DNA from: a bacterium
GTDB taxonomy: Bacteria; Myxococcota_A; UBA9160; UBA6930
Assembly: GCA_024226235.1 (NCBI GenBank)
Contig: JAAELW010000061.1
Location: forward strand, 1 to 42,236
DNA length: 42,236 bases
Direction: 5' to 3'
Below are positions 24,805 through 33,625 of the stretch, in pieces. Position 1 is the stretch's first letter. Each line of letters begins with the position of its first letter. A program made the position numbers and the translations under genes. The notes beneath the pieces were generated by a model that worked only from the letters and a program-made list of their open reading frames with translations, was not told where the DNA came from and did no database searches.

Positions 24805-27360
24805 ATGTCGCTCACGATGCTGCGAACCCGGCTGCTGTTCTTGTGCCTGCTGATAGCAGTGACACTCGGTGCCAATTGCCAGAGCAAGAGTCCCAGGCTG
24901 TTGCTCGACTCCCCCACCCACTCCGAATTCCTGAACGGAACCACCGTGACGGTCGTGGGGCGCGCCATCAACGCCGGCGCCTACGAGAGTCTCACGGTGA
25001 ATGGCATCCCGGCGGGTCCCCTCTCCGGAAACGATTTCAGCGTCGATATCCCGCTCGACCCTTCCGAGGTCTTCAATCAGATCCACGTCGAGTTGGTGCT
25101 GGCGGGTGGGCATGCGCTCCACCAGCACGCCACCGTGGTGGTCGGTGATGGCGTCACCACGGGCTTCGTGCTCGATGGTGAACTCTCCCCCGACGCCGCG
25201 GTTCTGCGCATCGGGGACACGGGTCTCGATCAGATCGCACCGATCGTCGAGAGCCTCTCCGGGGATTCACTCGACATCAGCGACATGATCACGGACCAGA
25301 ATCCGATCGCCTCCGGAAGCATGAGCGGGATCAACTACACCGCCAATGTGGTGGAGGTGGCGTTCGGCGGTTTCGGGCTCGCTACCGACACGACCCCGTC
25401 GGGGATCGATACCACCATCGCCATTTCGGACTTCTTCGTCGAGATCGACCTCGACCTCGGCTGGCTCGGGTCGTGCACGCTCGAGATCGAGACGACGAAC
25501 GCCGACATCCAGGGCTCTTACGACCTGAGTCCGTTGGCCTCCGACCCTTCCTTCGTCGACGTGAACCTGGTGTCCGCAATCTCAGTGACGCTCGGCGGCT
25601 TCTCGTCCCAGTTCGTTTCGGGGATCTGCGATGACCCGTTGATCGGGGACATCGTGAACCTCATCATGGGCCAGGGCGACATCCAACAGCTGATGGAAGA
25701 TGGTTTCCAGGGCAACCTGGCCGACCCGGATGGAACCGGTCCATTGGACTCTCCGCTGGCAGCCGCGATCGAGACCGCGTTGGCCGGTATCTCGATCGCA
25801 GGGCCGATCGGCGACGCGCTCGGCGGCGTGATGGATGCGCCCATCACGGCCATCACCGAAGAAGCGAGCGGGCTTACTCTGACCGCTGATGCTGCCATCT
25901 ACTCCAGCGCCCCCGCACCCGACGCACCGGAATTCGCCGCCTCGTATACCGTGCAGGAGAGCCTCCCGACCTTTGGTACCACCACCCCGGTCGGAGGGCT
26001 TCCGTACGGAATGGCATTCGGAATCTCGACTTCCGCGATGAACCAGTTGCTCAAGACCCAGGTCGAAGGTGGGTTGCTGGCTTCGACGCTCACAGAGTTC
26101 GATCTCGGCGCCGGACCGATTCCGCTCACCACCGGGTTCTTCTACTTCATCCCGGAGTTCGGAATCTTCCCGCCCGAGACCCCGATCGCGATGCACATCC
26201 GCCCCACGCTGGCACCCGTCTTCACGGGTGCCGCGGGTCCGGCCGGTGAGTTCGCGGAGATGAAGATCGCGGGGCTGGCGATCGATATCGAGAAGGTGGC
26301 CGATCAGACGCTCCTGCTCTCGGTGCAGGTCTCCCTCGACGCCGGGCTCGACCTGGCCTTCACGTCTGAGGGTCTTGAGTTCTCCCTCGCGACCCCGGCT
26401 TCCCAGGACATCGAGATCCTGCTGGTCGAGAACCCGCTCGGCGCCAACGAGACCGCGGTCATCGCGCTCTTCCAGCTGTTCTTCCCGTACTTCGCTCCGG
26501 AGTTGGAGAGCGCGATCGATGCGTTCCCGATCCCGTCGCTGCTCGGTCTCGACCTCGAGCCGGTAGAACTCGCCCGCCTCTCGGGAGGATTCATCGGACT
26601 ATTCGCCAATCTGGTCCAGACTCCGACCACCACCCTCCAGAATGTGTCCTTCACGGACACCAGCAGCGGCGGCTTCCGGCAGCAGGGCGGCTGCTGGTTG
26701 AGAGAGTGGCGACATCGCCTCTCCGGGTTGGCGATGGGGAATACCATCTCGGCGAACCAGCGAGGGATGCTGGGCGCAGACGCCGGCTGCACCACAAACG
26801 ACGCCTCATCGAGCGCCACCGCCTCCTACCAGGTGGACTTCGACGTGGACTCGGTGGCGGGCGAGCAGTGGACGATCCAGATCGACCACTCGATCCTTGG
26901 AGCCTTCGATCGGATCAGCGACGGCTACAACGACGGAATCGGATTCAAGGACGGCGGCGGAACCGCCAGTTTCGGAACTGCAGTCACCGCCAGTTACCAG
27001 ATCGCCGGAGGAGCCTCCGGGAACTTCGACTTCACTCCTTCGGTGACCAGCATCTCCGACGGAATCGGGGGAAGCTCGACCGACGAGGACGTGGAGTTCT
27101 CCGGGCAGAACGGAGTCGCCCTGGTGGGGACCGGCAACGCCAGCGTCACACTGGTCTTCGCCTTCGACCTCGATGCCTTCTCGAACTCCAACACCTGGTT
27201 CCCGACGGCGAACGGTGACGAAATGGCGATCCGGCTCGGCAAGAACGACACCATCGACAACAACTTCACGGCCGGGGGGTACCCCGGGATGGGGAACCGG
27301 AACATCGCTGATGACGGCCACACGATGTCGGTTCAGTTGTCGGTCGAGCCCACCCCGTGA
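24805..27360 (+). CDS. Large exported lipoprotein-like protein, predicted TULIP/BPI-like fold (paralogue 1)
   Basis: An 851-residue exported protein. The signal peptide ends LGANC (C25; Asn at -1 is unusual for a lipobox). An Ig-like domain (about 28-115) with NGTTVTVVGRAIN and DGVTTGFVLDG comes first. Next come about 480 residues with alternating hydrophobic strands, long amphipathic helices and two similar halves, including PLIGDIVNLIMG...GDIQQLMEDGF and GISTSAMNQLLKTQVEGGLL. The latter resembles the second barrel of BPI/LBP proteins (ISxxxxNxxLxxxxxxGLL), so a tubular lipid-binding fold is inferred, not shown. The final ~240 residues are a separate beta-rich domain. It is paralogous to 37035-38885, which lacks that extra domain. 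Function unknown. Confidence 0.7.
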   Translation: MSLTMLRTRLLFLCLLIAVTLGANCQSKSPRLLLDSPTHSEFLNGTTVTVVGRAINAGAYESLTVNGIPAGPLSGNDFSVDIPLDPSEVFNQIHVELVLAGGHALHQHATVVVGDGVTTGFVLDGELSPDAAVLRIGDTGLDQIAPIVESLSGDSLDISDMITDQNPIASGSMSGINYTANVVEVAFGGFGLATDTTPSGIDTTIAISDFFVEIDLDLGWLGSCTLEIETTNADIQGSYDLSPLASDPSFVDVNLVSAISVTLGGFSSQFVSGICDDPLIGDIVNLIMGQGDIQQLMEDGFQGNLADPDGTGPLDSPLAAAIETALAGISIAGPIGDALGGVMDAPITAITEEASGLTLTADAAIYSSAPAPDAPEFAASYTVQESLPTFGTTTPVGGLPYGMAFGISTSAMNQLLKTQVEGGLLASTLTEFDLGAGPIPLTTGFFYFIPEFGIFPPETPIAMHIRPTLAPVFTGAAGPAGEFAEMKIAGLAIDIEKVADQTLLLSVQVSLDAGLDLAFTSEGLEFSLATPASQDIEILLVENPLGANETAVIALFQLFFPYFAPELESAIDAFPIPSLLGLDLEPVELARLSGGFIGLFANLVQTPTTTLQNVSFTDTSSGGFRQQGGCWLREWRHRLSGLAMGNTISANQRGMLGADAGCTTNDASSSATASYQVDFDVDSVAGEQWTIQIDHSILGAFDRISDGYNDGIGFKDGGGTASFGTAVTASYQIAGGASGNFDFTPSVTSISDGIGGSSTDEDVEFSGQNGVALVGTGNASVTLVFAFDLDAFSNSNTWFPTANGDEMAIRLGKNDTIDNNFTAGGYPGMGNRNIADDGHTMSVQLSVEPTP

Positions 27361-27534
27361 GGTGAGAGAGCACCAACACGGCCCGGTAGTCCTGTACACA
27401 TCGGATTGGCAAGAATCGGGATCGTCCGGACGGGTTGCTCCCGATGTGGATGCGTGCCACGCTTTGGTGGTTACGCAACCAGCGGACTGTTGCACTTCAC
27501 GCTGCGACTCCGGGATGATTGGAGCCGATGCCTG

Positions 27535-28569
27535 ATGGCCGAGGAGATGGAAGAACATATTGCGGGGGGGCATCCAACCTCTTTGGACCTCGCCGCACTG
27601 CTGCGTACGTTGCCGAGTGCAACACAGACGGAGAGCGAGCTTCGTCTGCAATTTGCCACGGACGTGGACGCGGGGCTCTCCGCACCTGCGCGTTCCCTCG
27701 ACTGCCAGTACCTCTATGACGCGCGGGGCAGCGAACTCTTCGAGGAGATCTGCGAGCAGCCCGAGTACTACCCCACGCGAACCGAGGAGGCGATCCTGAG
27801 TGCCCAGGCGGAACGGATCGCCGCGCTGACCGGACCACTCACGATCATGGAGTTCGGCGCCGGAACCTCGCGCAAGACGCACCACCTGCTTCGCGCATAC
27901 CGCGACTTGGACGCCTCGCCACGCTATCTGGCGGTAGACGTGAGCCCTTCGGCGCTCGAGAAGGGTCGGCAGAGCATCGAGCGCGACTTGCCAGCGGTCG
28001 AGTTCTTCGCGGCTCCATCGACCTACCACGACTCGTTCGAGGTCGTACCGCATCTAGGCACGACGATGATGGTCTTTCTCGGTAGCACCATCGGGAATTT
28101 CTCTGATTCCTCATTCAGTGACTTCTTCGAAACCGCGGCCCGGCACCTGCCCAAAGGCGACTACTTCCTGCTCGGCGCGGATCTGCACAAGGATACCGAG
28201 ACGTTGGAAGCCGCCTACAACGATGCTGCCGGGGTGACGGCGGCCTTCACGCGCAACCTCTTCACCCGATTGAACCGTGAGCTGGGGTCCTCGATCGATA
28301 TCGATGCGGTGGAGCATCGAGCACACTACAACGCGGAGGCGCAGCAGATAGAAATCTACGCGGAGTTCGTCACGGCCCAGGAGATCTACCTCGCACCGCT
28401 CGGAATCCGACATCAGGTCAAGGCCGGCGAGTGCATCCACACCGAGATCTCGCGCAAGTTCTGCCTCGATCCGCTGGAGGAACGGTTGCTGAAGACGGGG
28501 TTCGGCGTGAAAGAGGTCTTCACCGACCCGCGTAGCTGGTTTGCAGTCCTGCTCCTCGAGCGGCTCTAG
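27535..28569 (+). CDS. egtD: L-histidine N-alpha-methyltransferase (EgtD)
   Basis: A 344-residue SAM-dependent methyltransferase (EgtD/DUF2260 family) that trimethylates histidine to hercynine, the first step of ergothioneine synthesis. Conserved pieces include YLYDARGSELFEEICEQPEYY then PTRTE (substrate cap), EFGAGTSRKT (SAM loop, 106-115), VDVSPSALE, FLGSTIGNF (N188) and GADLHKD. TEISRKF gives E304 and S306, equivalent to the Glu/Ser that hold the histidine amine in mycobacterial EgtD (E282 and S284 from memory). That supports histidine as substrate. The gene is about 320 residues in most homologues. The start at 27535 has a weak ribosome-binding site; the ATG at 27547 is an alternative. 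The MopB-desulfurase fusion begins 12 bp after the stop. Confidence 0.9.
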   Translation: MAEEMEEHIAGGHPTSLDLAALLRTLPSATQTESELRLQFATDVDAGLSAPARSLDCQYLYDARGSELFEEICEQPEYYPTRTEEAILSAQAERIAALTGPLTIMEFGAGTSRKTHHLLRAYRDLDASPRYLAVDVSPSALEKGRQSIERDLPAVEFFAAPSTYHDSFEVVPHLGTTMMVFLGSTIGNFSDSSFSDFFETAARHLPKGDYFLLGADLHKDTETLEAAYNDAAGVTAAFTRNLFTRLNRELGSSIDIDAVEHRAHYNAEAQQIEIYAEFVTAQEIYLAPLGIRHQVKAGECIHTEISRKFCLDPLEERLLKTGFGVKEVFTDPRSWFAVLLLERL

Positions 28570-28581
28570 CCCGGAGAATTC

Positions 28582-31500
28582 ATGAAGGCGCGTAGCTTCG
28601 CGAGCGCTGCAGAATCCTCAACTCGCGATGGCATCTGTGGCATCTGCCCGGCGGGCTGCTTTGTGCGCGTGCAGCTCGAAAGTGGACGAATCGAAGAGGT
28701 AAAGCCTCATCCGGATCACCCTCTCGGCATGCTCTGCACGATTGGGGCGCATTCCCCCGAGATCGTTCACGATCCGGATCGACTGCAGACCCCGATGCGG
28801 CGCGTGGGAGAGAAGGGGACGAACGAATTCGAGCCGATCAGCTGGGAGGAGGCCTTCGATGAGATCGAGGCGCGCTTCCGCGCGATCAAGGCCGAATCCG
28901 GGCCCGAGGCCGTCGCCATCTACACCGGGCGTGGCAGCTTCGAACTCTCCCTCTGCGATATCTTTCAACCAGCCGATGTCGCGGTCTCGTCGGCTTCGAG
29001 TGTGCTCTTTCCTTTTGGCTCACCCAACACGCTAGGGGTGGGCGCACTCTGCTACGTCTCGTTTGCGATGATTGCGCCACACGTCACGTTTGGCGAGATG
29101 CACATTACGCTCGATCCGGATGTCGATCAGGCAGATCTGGTGGTGGTGTGGGGTGCCAACCCGGCAACAGACTCGCCGCCTCTTTTGTTCGACAGGATCG
29201 TTCGTGCCAGTCGGCGCGGTACACGGATTGTGTCGATCGATCCTCGCCGCACGGAGACCGCCAAGGCGACTGAAGCGGAATGGATCGCGCCTCGCCCCGG
29301 AACGGACGGCGCGCTGGCGCTCAGCATGATCGCCGTGCTCATCGAAGAGGAGCTATACGACGAGTCGTTCGTGACCGACTGGACTCTCGGTTTCGAAGAA
29401 CTCGCTCAGTACTCGCAGCACTTCCGCCCCGAAGTGGCCGCCGAGATCACGGGGGTGCCGCCCGAAACGATCCGCAGACTTGCTCGCGAGATCGCGAATG
29501 CCCGCGGCGCGGCTCCCGTGATGTACACGGGTCTCGAGTACTCGGATAGCGGTGTTCAGGCCATCCGTGCCGTCTTCACGCTCTGGGCGCTAGCCGGTCA
29601 GCTCGACGTTCCGGGTGGACTGTGCATCCGCATGAAGGAGAACCAGTTTCCGATCAATCGGGCCGGGCTGGTTCCCAATCCGAATGTCAAGAAGGCGCTG
29701 GGACGCGACCGATTTCCGGTCTACTCCATGTATCGCGGCGAGTCCCACGCCATCGCTCTTCCGGAGAGCGTCTTGCACGGCGACCCCTACCGGATCCGGG
29801 CCATGATGATCCTGGGTGGCTCCATCATCACGGCCTGGCCTGAACCAGCGATCTGGCGCGATACCCTCGACGCCCTGGACTTCCTGGTCTGCGTCGACCG
29901 CTATCTGACCGCCGATGCAGCCCATGCCGACATCGTGCTACCGGCAACGACCCTGTACGAGATCGACTCGTACATGGTCTACGGTCCGATGTTTGCTCTG
30001 CGCGAGAAGCTGATAGAACCAGTGGGCGACGCGCGCGACGACTTTCACATCCTCACCGAACTGGCACGTCGTCTCGGTTACGGCGACCTCTACCCACAGG
30101 GTGACGAAGCACGTCTTCGGTACGTCCTGGAGGGCTCTGGCTTTTCGCTCGAAGACGTACGAGAGGCCGGCGGTGAAGTTCGGATCGAAACCGCCATGAT
30201 GCAGTACAAGAAATGGGAGAAGGGTGGGCTGCGTGAGGACGGGCAGACGGGGTTTGCCACCCCCAGCGGCAAGTTCGAGATCGCGTCATCGATCCTGGAA
30301 GAGCACGGCTACGATCCGCTGCCGATCTACACAGAGGTCAGCGAGGGGCCGATAGCGCGGCCCGACTTGGCGCGGAAATATCCGCTGGTCTTCAACTCGG
30401 GCGCTCGGATTTTTGCGGATTTCAGGTCGCAGCACCATGGCGTGGCGATCCTCTCCGAACGCGCGCGCGATCCGCAGGTCACCCTCCACGTCGAGGACGC
30501 GAGGGCACGTGGGATCGAGTCTGGCGCCTGGGTCTGGGTCGAGACGCCGCGGGGCCGAGCGCGCTTTCGGGCCGACGTCACCGACGACATCGTTCCTGGC
30601 GCCATCGATGCCAACATGGGCGGAGGCGGTCCCCTGGGATCGGAGTCCTGGCAGGAGTGCAACGTCAACGACCTGACTGACCTGCAGAACTACGATCCGA
30701 TCAGCGGCTTTCCGGTCTACAAGGCGCTCCTGTGCGAGGTCGTTCCGTGCGATGCGGGGCCAGCCGAGGAGCAAGCGCAGGGGGGCGGACCCGATGCTGG
30801 TGACCACCCCGAACGGAATGCCGAGCATCCTCCCGAGACGCGAGATTCCCTCCGCAGCGACGCCCCGGGAGGTGGGCGGGCGCCGACGCTGACACCGGAG
30901 CCCGAAAGGCGCGAGGTCTATCTCGATCACAATGCCAGTACACCCGTCGCGGGCGAAGTGCTGCAGGCGATGCTGCCGTTTCTGGGAGACGAGGGCGGCA
31001 ACCCGTCCAGCATCCACGGGCGCGGCGCCGCCAGCCGTCTGGCCGTGGAGGCCGCGCGGCGCGGGCTCGCGAACCTGATCAACTGCACTGCCCGGCGCAT
31101 CGTCTTTACCGCAGGGGGTACCGAGGCCAACAACCTGGCCATCCAGGGAGTCGCACGCTCCGACCTTCGGAAAGGTGGCCACCTGATCACGAGCGCTGTC
31201 GAACACCCAGCGGTCCTGGAAACCTGTACAGCGCTTGACGCGGCGGGCTTCGAGACGACGATCCTGCCAGTCGATTCCAATGGCCTGGTCGACCCCTCCT
31301 CACTCGAAGCAGCTCTGCGTCCAGATACCGTGCTTGTCAGTGTGATGCTTGCCAACAACGAACTCGGAACGATCCAGCCGATCGCCGAGTTGGCGAAGAT
31401 CTGTCACGAGCACGGCGTGCTCATCCACACCGATGCGGTGCAGGCCCTCGGCAAGATTCCCGTGGACGTGGATGATCTGGGTGTCGATCTCCTCAGCGTA

Positions 31501-32073
31501 TCCAGCCACAAGCTGAACGGGCCCAAGGGCGTTGGCGCACTCTACGTGAAACGCGGCCTGGAACTCTTGCCCTTGATGCACGGAGGCGGACAAGAACGGG
31601 GGCTGCGCGCTGGAACGGAAAATGTCGCTGGCATCGTGGGCTTTGGAAAAGCCTGCGAGTTGGCCCAGCGGCGCGAGAACGCCGGCGGACGCGAGCGCGT
31701 TGCATCATTGCGCGATCGGCTCGAGCGGGGGATGTGTAGGCGTATCGAGGGAGCACGCATCAGTGGTGCGGGAGCCCCCCGCACCCCGAATACCGCGAAT
31801 CTGGTACTCCCTGGGATGCGCGGGGAATCGCTGGTGCTGGCGCTCGACCGCCATGGAGTCTATTTCTCGTCCGGCTCGGCCTGCAAATCGGGCAACCCAG
31901 ATCCGTCTCACGTGCTTCGCGCCGTGGGCTTGTCGGACGAAGACGCCCATTGCTCGGTACGTCTCTCTCTGGGAGTGGGAACGACTGGCGAGGATATCGA
32001 GTACGTTCTCGAGGTCTTCGATCGCGTGATCGAGCACAGCCAGAGTGCCCTGCGCTTCGTCGGATGCAGATAG
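28582..32073 (+). CDS. Fusion of molybdopterin oxidoreductase and cysteine desulfurase; candidate metallopterin-dependent ergothioneine synthase
   Basis: An 1163-residue cytosolic protein with two modules. Residues 1-723 form a MopB enzyme, with a [4Fe-4S] motif C19-x2-C22-x3-C26 ... C52 and C157 (GALCYVS) at the usual metal-ligand position. ADIVLPATTLYEIDSYMV and a C-terminal molydopterin-binding domain are also seen. A Pro/Gly/Glu-rich linker (724-777) leads to a class V aminotransferase/NifS module (778-1163): YLDHNASTPV, the PLP lysine K977 in SSHKLNGPKGVG, and the catalytic cysteine C1101 in SSGSACKSG. All catalytic residues are present. I recall this architecture for the metallopterin-dependent ergothioneine synthase of Caldithrix abyssi, which puts sulfur on the C2 of hercynine's imidazole. 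It follows egtD by 12 bp with GGAGAA, so one operon. No EgtB-type iron sulfoxide synthase is present. Confidence 0.85.
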   Translation: MKARSFASAAESSTRDGICGICPAGCFVRVQLESGRIEEVKPHPDHPLGMLCTIGAHSPEIVHDPDRLQTPMRRVGEKGTNEFEPISWEEAFDEIEARFRAIKAESGPEAVAIYTGRGSFELSLCDIFQPADVAVSSASSVLFPFGSPNTLGVGALCYVSFAMIAPHVTFGEMHITLDPDVDQADLVVVWGANPATDSPPLLFDRIVRASRRGTRIVSIDPRRTETAKATEAEWIAPRPGTDGALALSMIAVLIEEELYDESFVTDWTLGFEELAQYSQHFRPEVAAEITGVPPETIRRLAREIANARGAAPVMYTGLEYSDSGVQAIRAVFTLWALAGQLDVPGGLCIRMKENQFPINRAGLVPNPNVKKALGRDRFPVYSMYRGESHAIALPESVLHGDPYRIRAMMILGGSIITAWPEPAIWRDTLDALDFLVCVDRYLTADAAHADIVLPATTLYEIDSYMVYGPMFALREKLIEPVGDARDDFHILTELARRLGYGDLYPQGDEARLRYVLEGSGFSLEDVREAGGEVRIETAMMQYKKWEKGGLREDGQTGFATPSGKFEIASSILEEHGYDPLPIYTEVSEGPIARPDLARKYPLVFNSGARIFADFRSQHHGVAILSERARDPQVTLHVEDARARGIESGAWVWVETPRGRARFRADVTDDIVPGAIDANMGGGGPLGSESWQECNVNDLTDLQNYDPISGFPVYKALLCEVVPCDAGPAEEQAQGGGPDAGDHPERNAEHPPETRDSLRSDAPGGGRAPTLTPEPERREVYLDHNASTPVAGEVLQAMLPFLGDEGGNPSSIHGRGAASRLAVEAARRGLANLINCTARRIVFTAGGTEANNLAIQGVARSDLRKGGHLITSAVEHPAVLETCTALDAAGFETTILPVDSNGLVDPSSLEAALRPDTVLVSVMLANNELGTIQPIAELAKICHEHGVLIHTDAVQALGKIPVDVDDLGVDLLSVSSHKLNGPKGVGALYVKRGLELLPLMHGGGQERGLRAGTENVAGIVGFGKACELAQRRENAGGRERVASLRDRLERGMCRRIEGARISGAGAPRTPNTANLVLPGMRGESLVLALDRHGVYFSSGSACKSGNPDPSHVLRAVGLSDEDAHCSVRLSLGVGTTGEDIEYVLEVFDRVIEHSQSALRFVGCR

Positions 32074-32081
32074 GCCCTGGA

Positions 32082-32101
32082 CCTTCCAAACCGCCGGAAG
32101 G
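32082..32101. terminator. Hairpin in the convergent gap (possible bidirectional terminator)
   Basis: CCTTCC (32082-32087) and GGAAGG (32096-32101) pair across an eight-base loop, in the 37-bp gap between the fusion gene and the convergent transporter operon. There is no T-tract on either strand, so intrinsic termination is uncertain. Confidence 0.35.
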
Positions 32102-32110
32102 AGAGGCGTC

Positions 32111-33625
32111 TCAGGGTCGCGTCGCCGCATCCAACGAAGCGGCTGCCTCCACGATCGTCTTCGAATCTACGTCGACCAGCTTGTTCGCACTTCGCATCAA
32201 GTCATCGTCGATTGCTCCGATCAGCGGCGTGAGTGCAGCGACGAGTTCGGGGCGAAAACGCGCAGACTGGGAGAGCAGCACCACGGCGTCATACGGGGGA
32301 AAGGCCTGAAGCGGATCGGAGAGGACCCGCAGATCGTACGCGGCGATACGCCCGTCGCTCGAGAAAGCGCTGATCACGTCTACCTCCTCCTCGACTACGG
32401 CGCTGTACATCAGTGTGGAGTCGAGGCTGCGCTGCTGCTTGAAATCGAGCCCGTAGCGGTCGCGAACCGCGATCCACTCCGGGCGAGCAAAGAACTCGTA
32501 ATCACCGCCGGCGCTGAGCTGCGGCGACCTGCGCGCGAGGTCCTCGATCGTGGAGATTCCGAGCGCATCGGCACGATCACGCCGCATCGCCAGCGCATAG
32601 GCGTTTTCGAAGCCGAGCGGGCCCAGCGATAGCACCCGATGCTCGCGGTCGAGCCATGCCGCCATCTCAGCGAGAACCTCCGATGCGGGAGGCGTATCCC
32701 CTCGCTTCATGTGATTGGCCCATATCGTCCCCGAATAGTCGACATAGATGTCGATCTCACCGGTGGTCAGAGCATCGAAGACCACCGTCGAGCCCAGGCT
32801 GTCGAGCGTGTCGACCTCGAACCCCGCAGCCTCCAGCCGACTGGTGATGAGCTGCGCCAGGATGTACTGCTCGGTAAAGGTCTTGGCGCCCACGACGGCG
32901 CGAGGTCTGGGCGATTCGCGCAGCGCATCGCTCAGCTGAGGCCAGGAGGCGAGCCCCACCGCCAGCGCAAGCCCGACCAGCGGGATGGCAGCGAGACGCG
33001 GATCGCGACGCACTGAGGCCACTTCGGCGATCCGGATGAGGAGATCGAGACCGATCGCGAGTGAGGCCGATGCGACGCACCCAAGCATCACTGCGGCCAT
33101 GTTCTGCGTCTGCAGGCCGCTGAAGATGTAGTTTCCCAGGCTAGTCGCACCGACTGGGGTCGACAGCGTAGCCATGCCGACTGTCCAGACTGACGCGGTA
33201 CGAACCCCGGCCACGATGACGGGCATCGCGAGCGGAATCTGCACCCGCCACAGCACCTGATTGTCCGTCATGCCGATTCCACGCGCAGCCTCGAGCACGT
33301 TGGGATCGACCTCGCTTGCGCCGGTGACCGTGTTGCGGAGCACCGGGAGCAGGCTGTAGAGCACCAGCGCCATCAGCGCCGGAAGCAGACCGATGCGCCC
33401 CAGCAACGGCACCATGAGTGCGAGCAAGGCCAACCCCGGGATCGTCTGGATGATGCTGGCCACCGCGAGGAGAGGTCCCGCGATCGGTCGAACGCGAAGC
33501 GCCAGGATTGCAAGCGGCAAGCTGATCGCGATCCCCAGAGCCATGGCCGCGACGGCCAGCAGGAGGTGGCTCGAAAGATAGTCGGGCAAATGGGCGAGCT
33601 GACTCTCCAGTTGTTGCCAGCTCAC
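32111..33625 (-). CDS. ABC transporter permease fused to substrate-binding protein (OpuC/EgtU type)
   Basis: A 504-residue fusion. Residues about 1-215 are a five/six-helix permease of the quaternary-amine type, with an EAA loop (VLEAARGIGMTDNQVLWRVQIP). From about 238 it is a periplasmic binding protein (GAKTFTEQYILAQLI, STVVFDALTTGEIDIYVDYSGTIW, GFENAYALAMRRDRADALGI). The length and order match the EgtU ergothioneine importer, and also OpuC-like betaine/choline/carnitine importers. Sequence alone does not separate them, but the convergent egtD and ergothioneine-synthase genes favour ergothioneine or hercynine, a betaine. The GTG start overlaps the ATPase stop as GTGA (4 bp), so they are coupled. 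Confidence 0.85.
   Translation of the reverse strand: MSWQQLESQLAHLPDYLSSHLLLAVAAMALGIAISLPLAILALRVRPIAGPLLAVASIIQTIPGLALLALMVPLLGRIGLLPALMALVLYSLLPVLRNTVTGASEVDPNVLEAARGIGMTDNQVLWRVQIPLAMPVIVAGVRTASVWTVGMATLSTPVGATSLGNYIFSGLQTQNMAAVMLGCVASASLAIGLDLLIRIAEVASVRRDPRLAAIPLVGLALAVGLASWPQLSDALRESPRPRAVVGAKTFTEQYILAQLITSRLEAAGFEVDTLDSLGSTVVFDALTTGEIDIYVDYSGTIWANHMKRGDTPPASEVLAEMAAWLDREHRVLSLGPLGFENAYALAMRRDRADALGISTIEDLARRSPQLSAGGDYEFFARPEWIAVRDRYGLDFKQQRSLDSTLMYSAVVEEEVDVISAFSSDGRIAAYDLRVLSDPLQAFPPYDAVVLLSQSARFRPELVAALTPLIGAIDDDLMRSANKLVDVDSKTIVEAAASLDAATRP

Noticed and set aside
27406-27534. N-terminal extension of egtD from a TTG at 27406
   Set aside because: The extra 43 residues are not like EgtD N-termini and are Cys/Arg-rich, as expected for translated intergenic DNA.
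28582-32073. Assembly fusion of two neighbouring genes by a sequencing error
   Set aside because: The frame runs without a break through a Pro/Gly/Glu-rich linker, both modules are complete, and the same domain order is known in a described enzyme. A frameshift would have no reason to leave such a linker.
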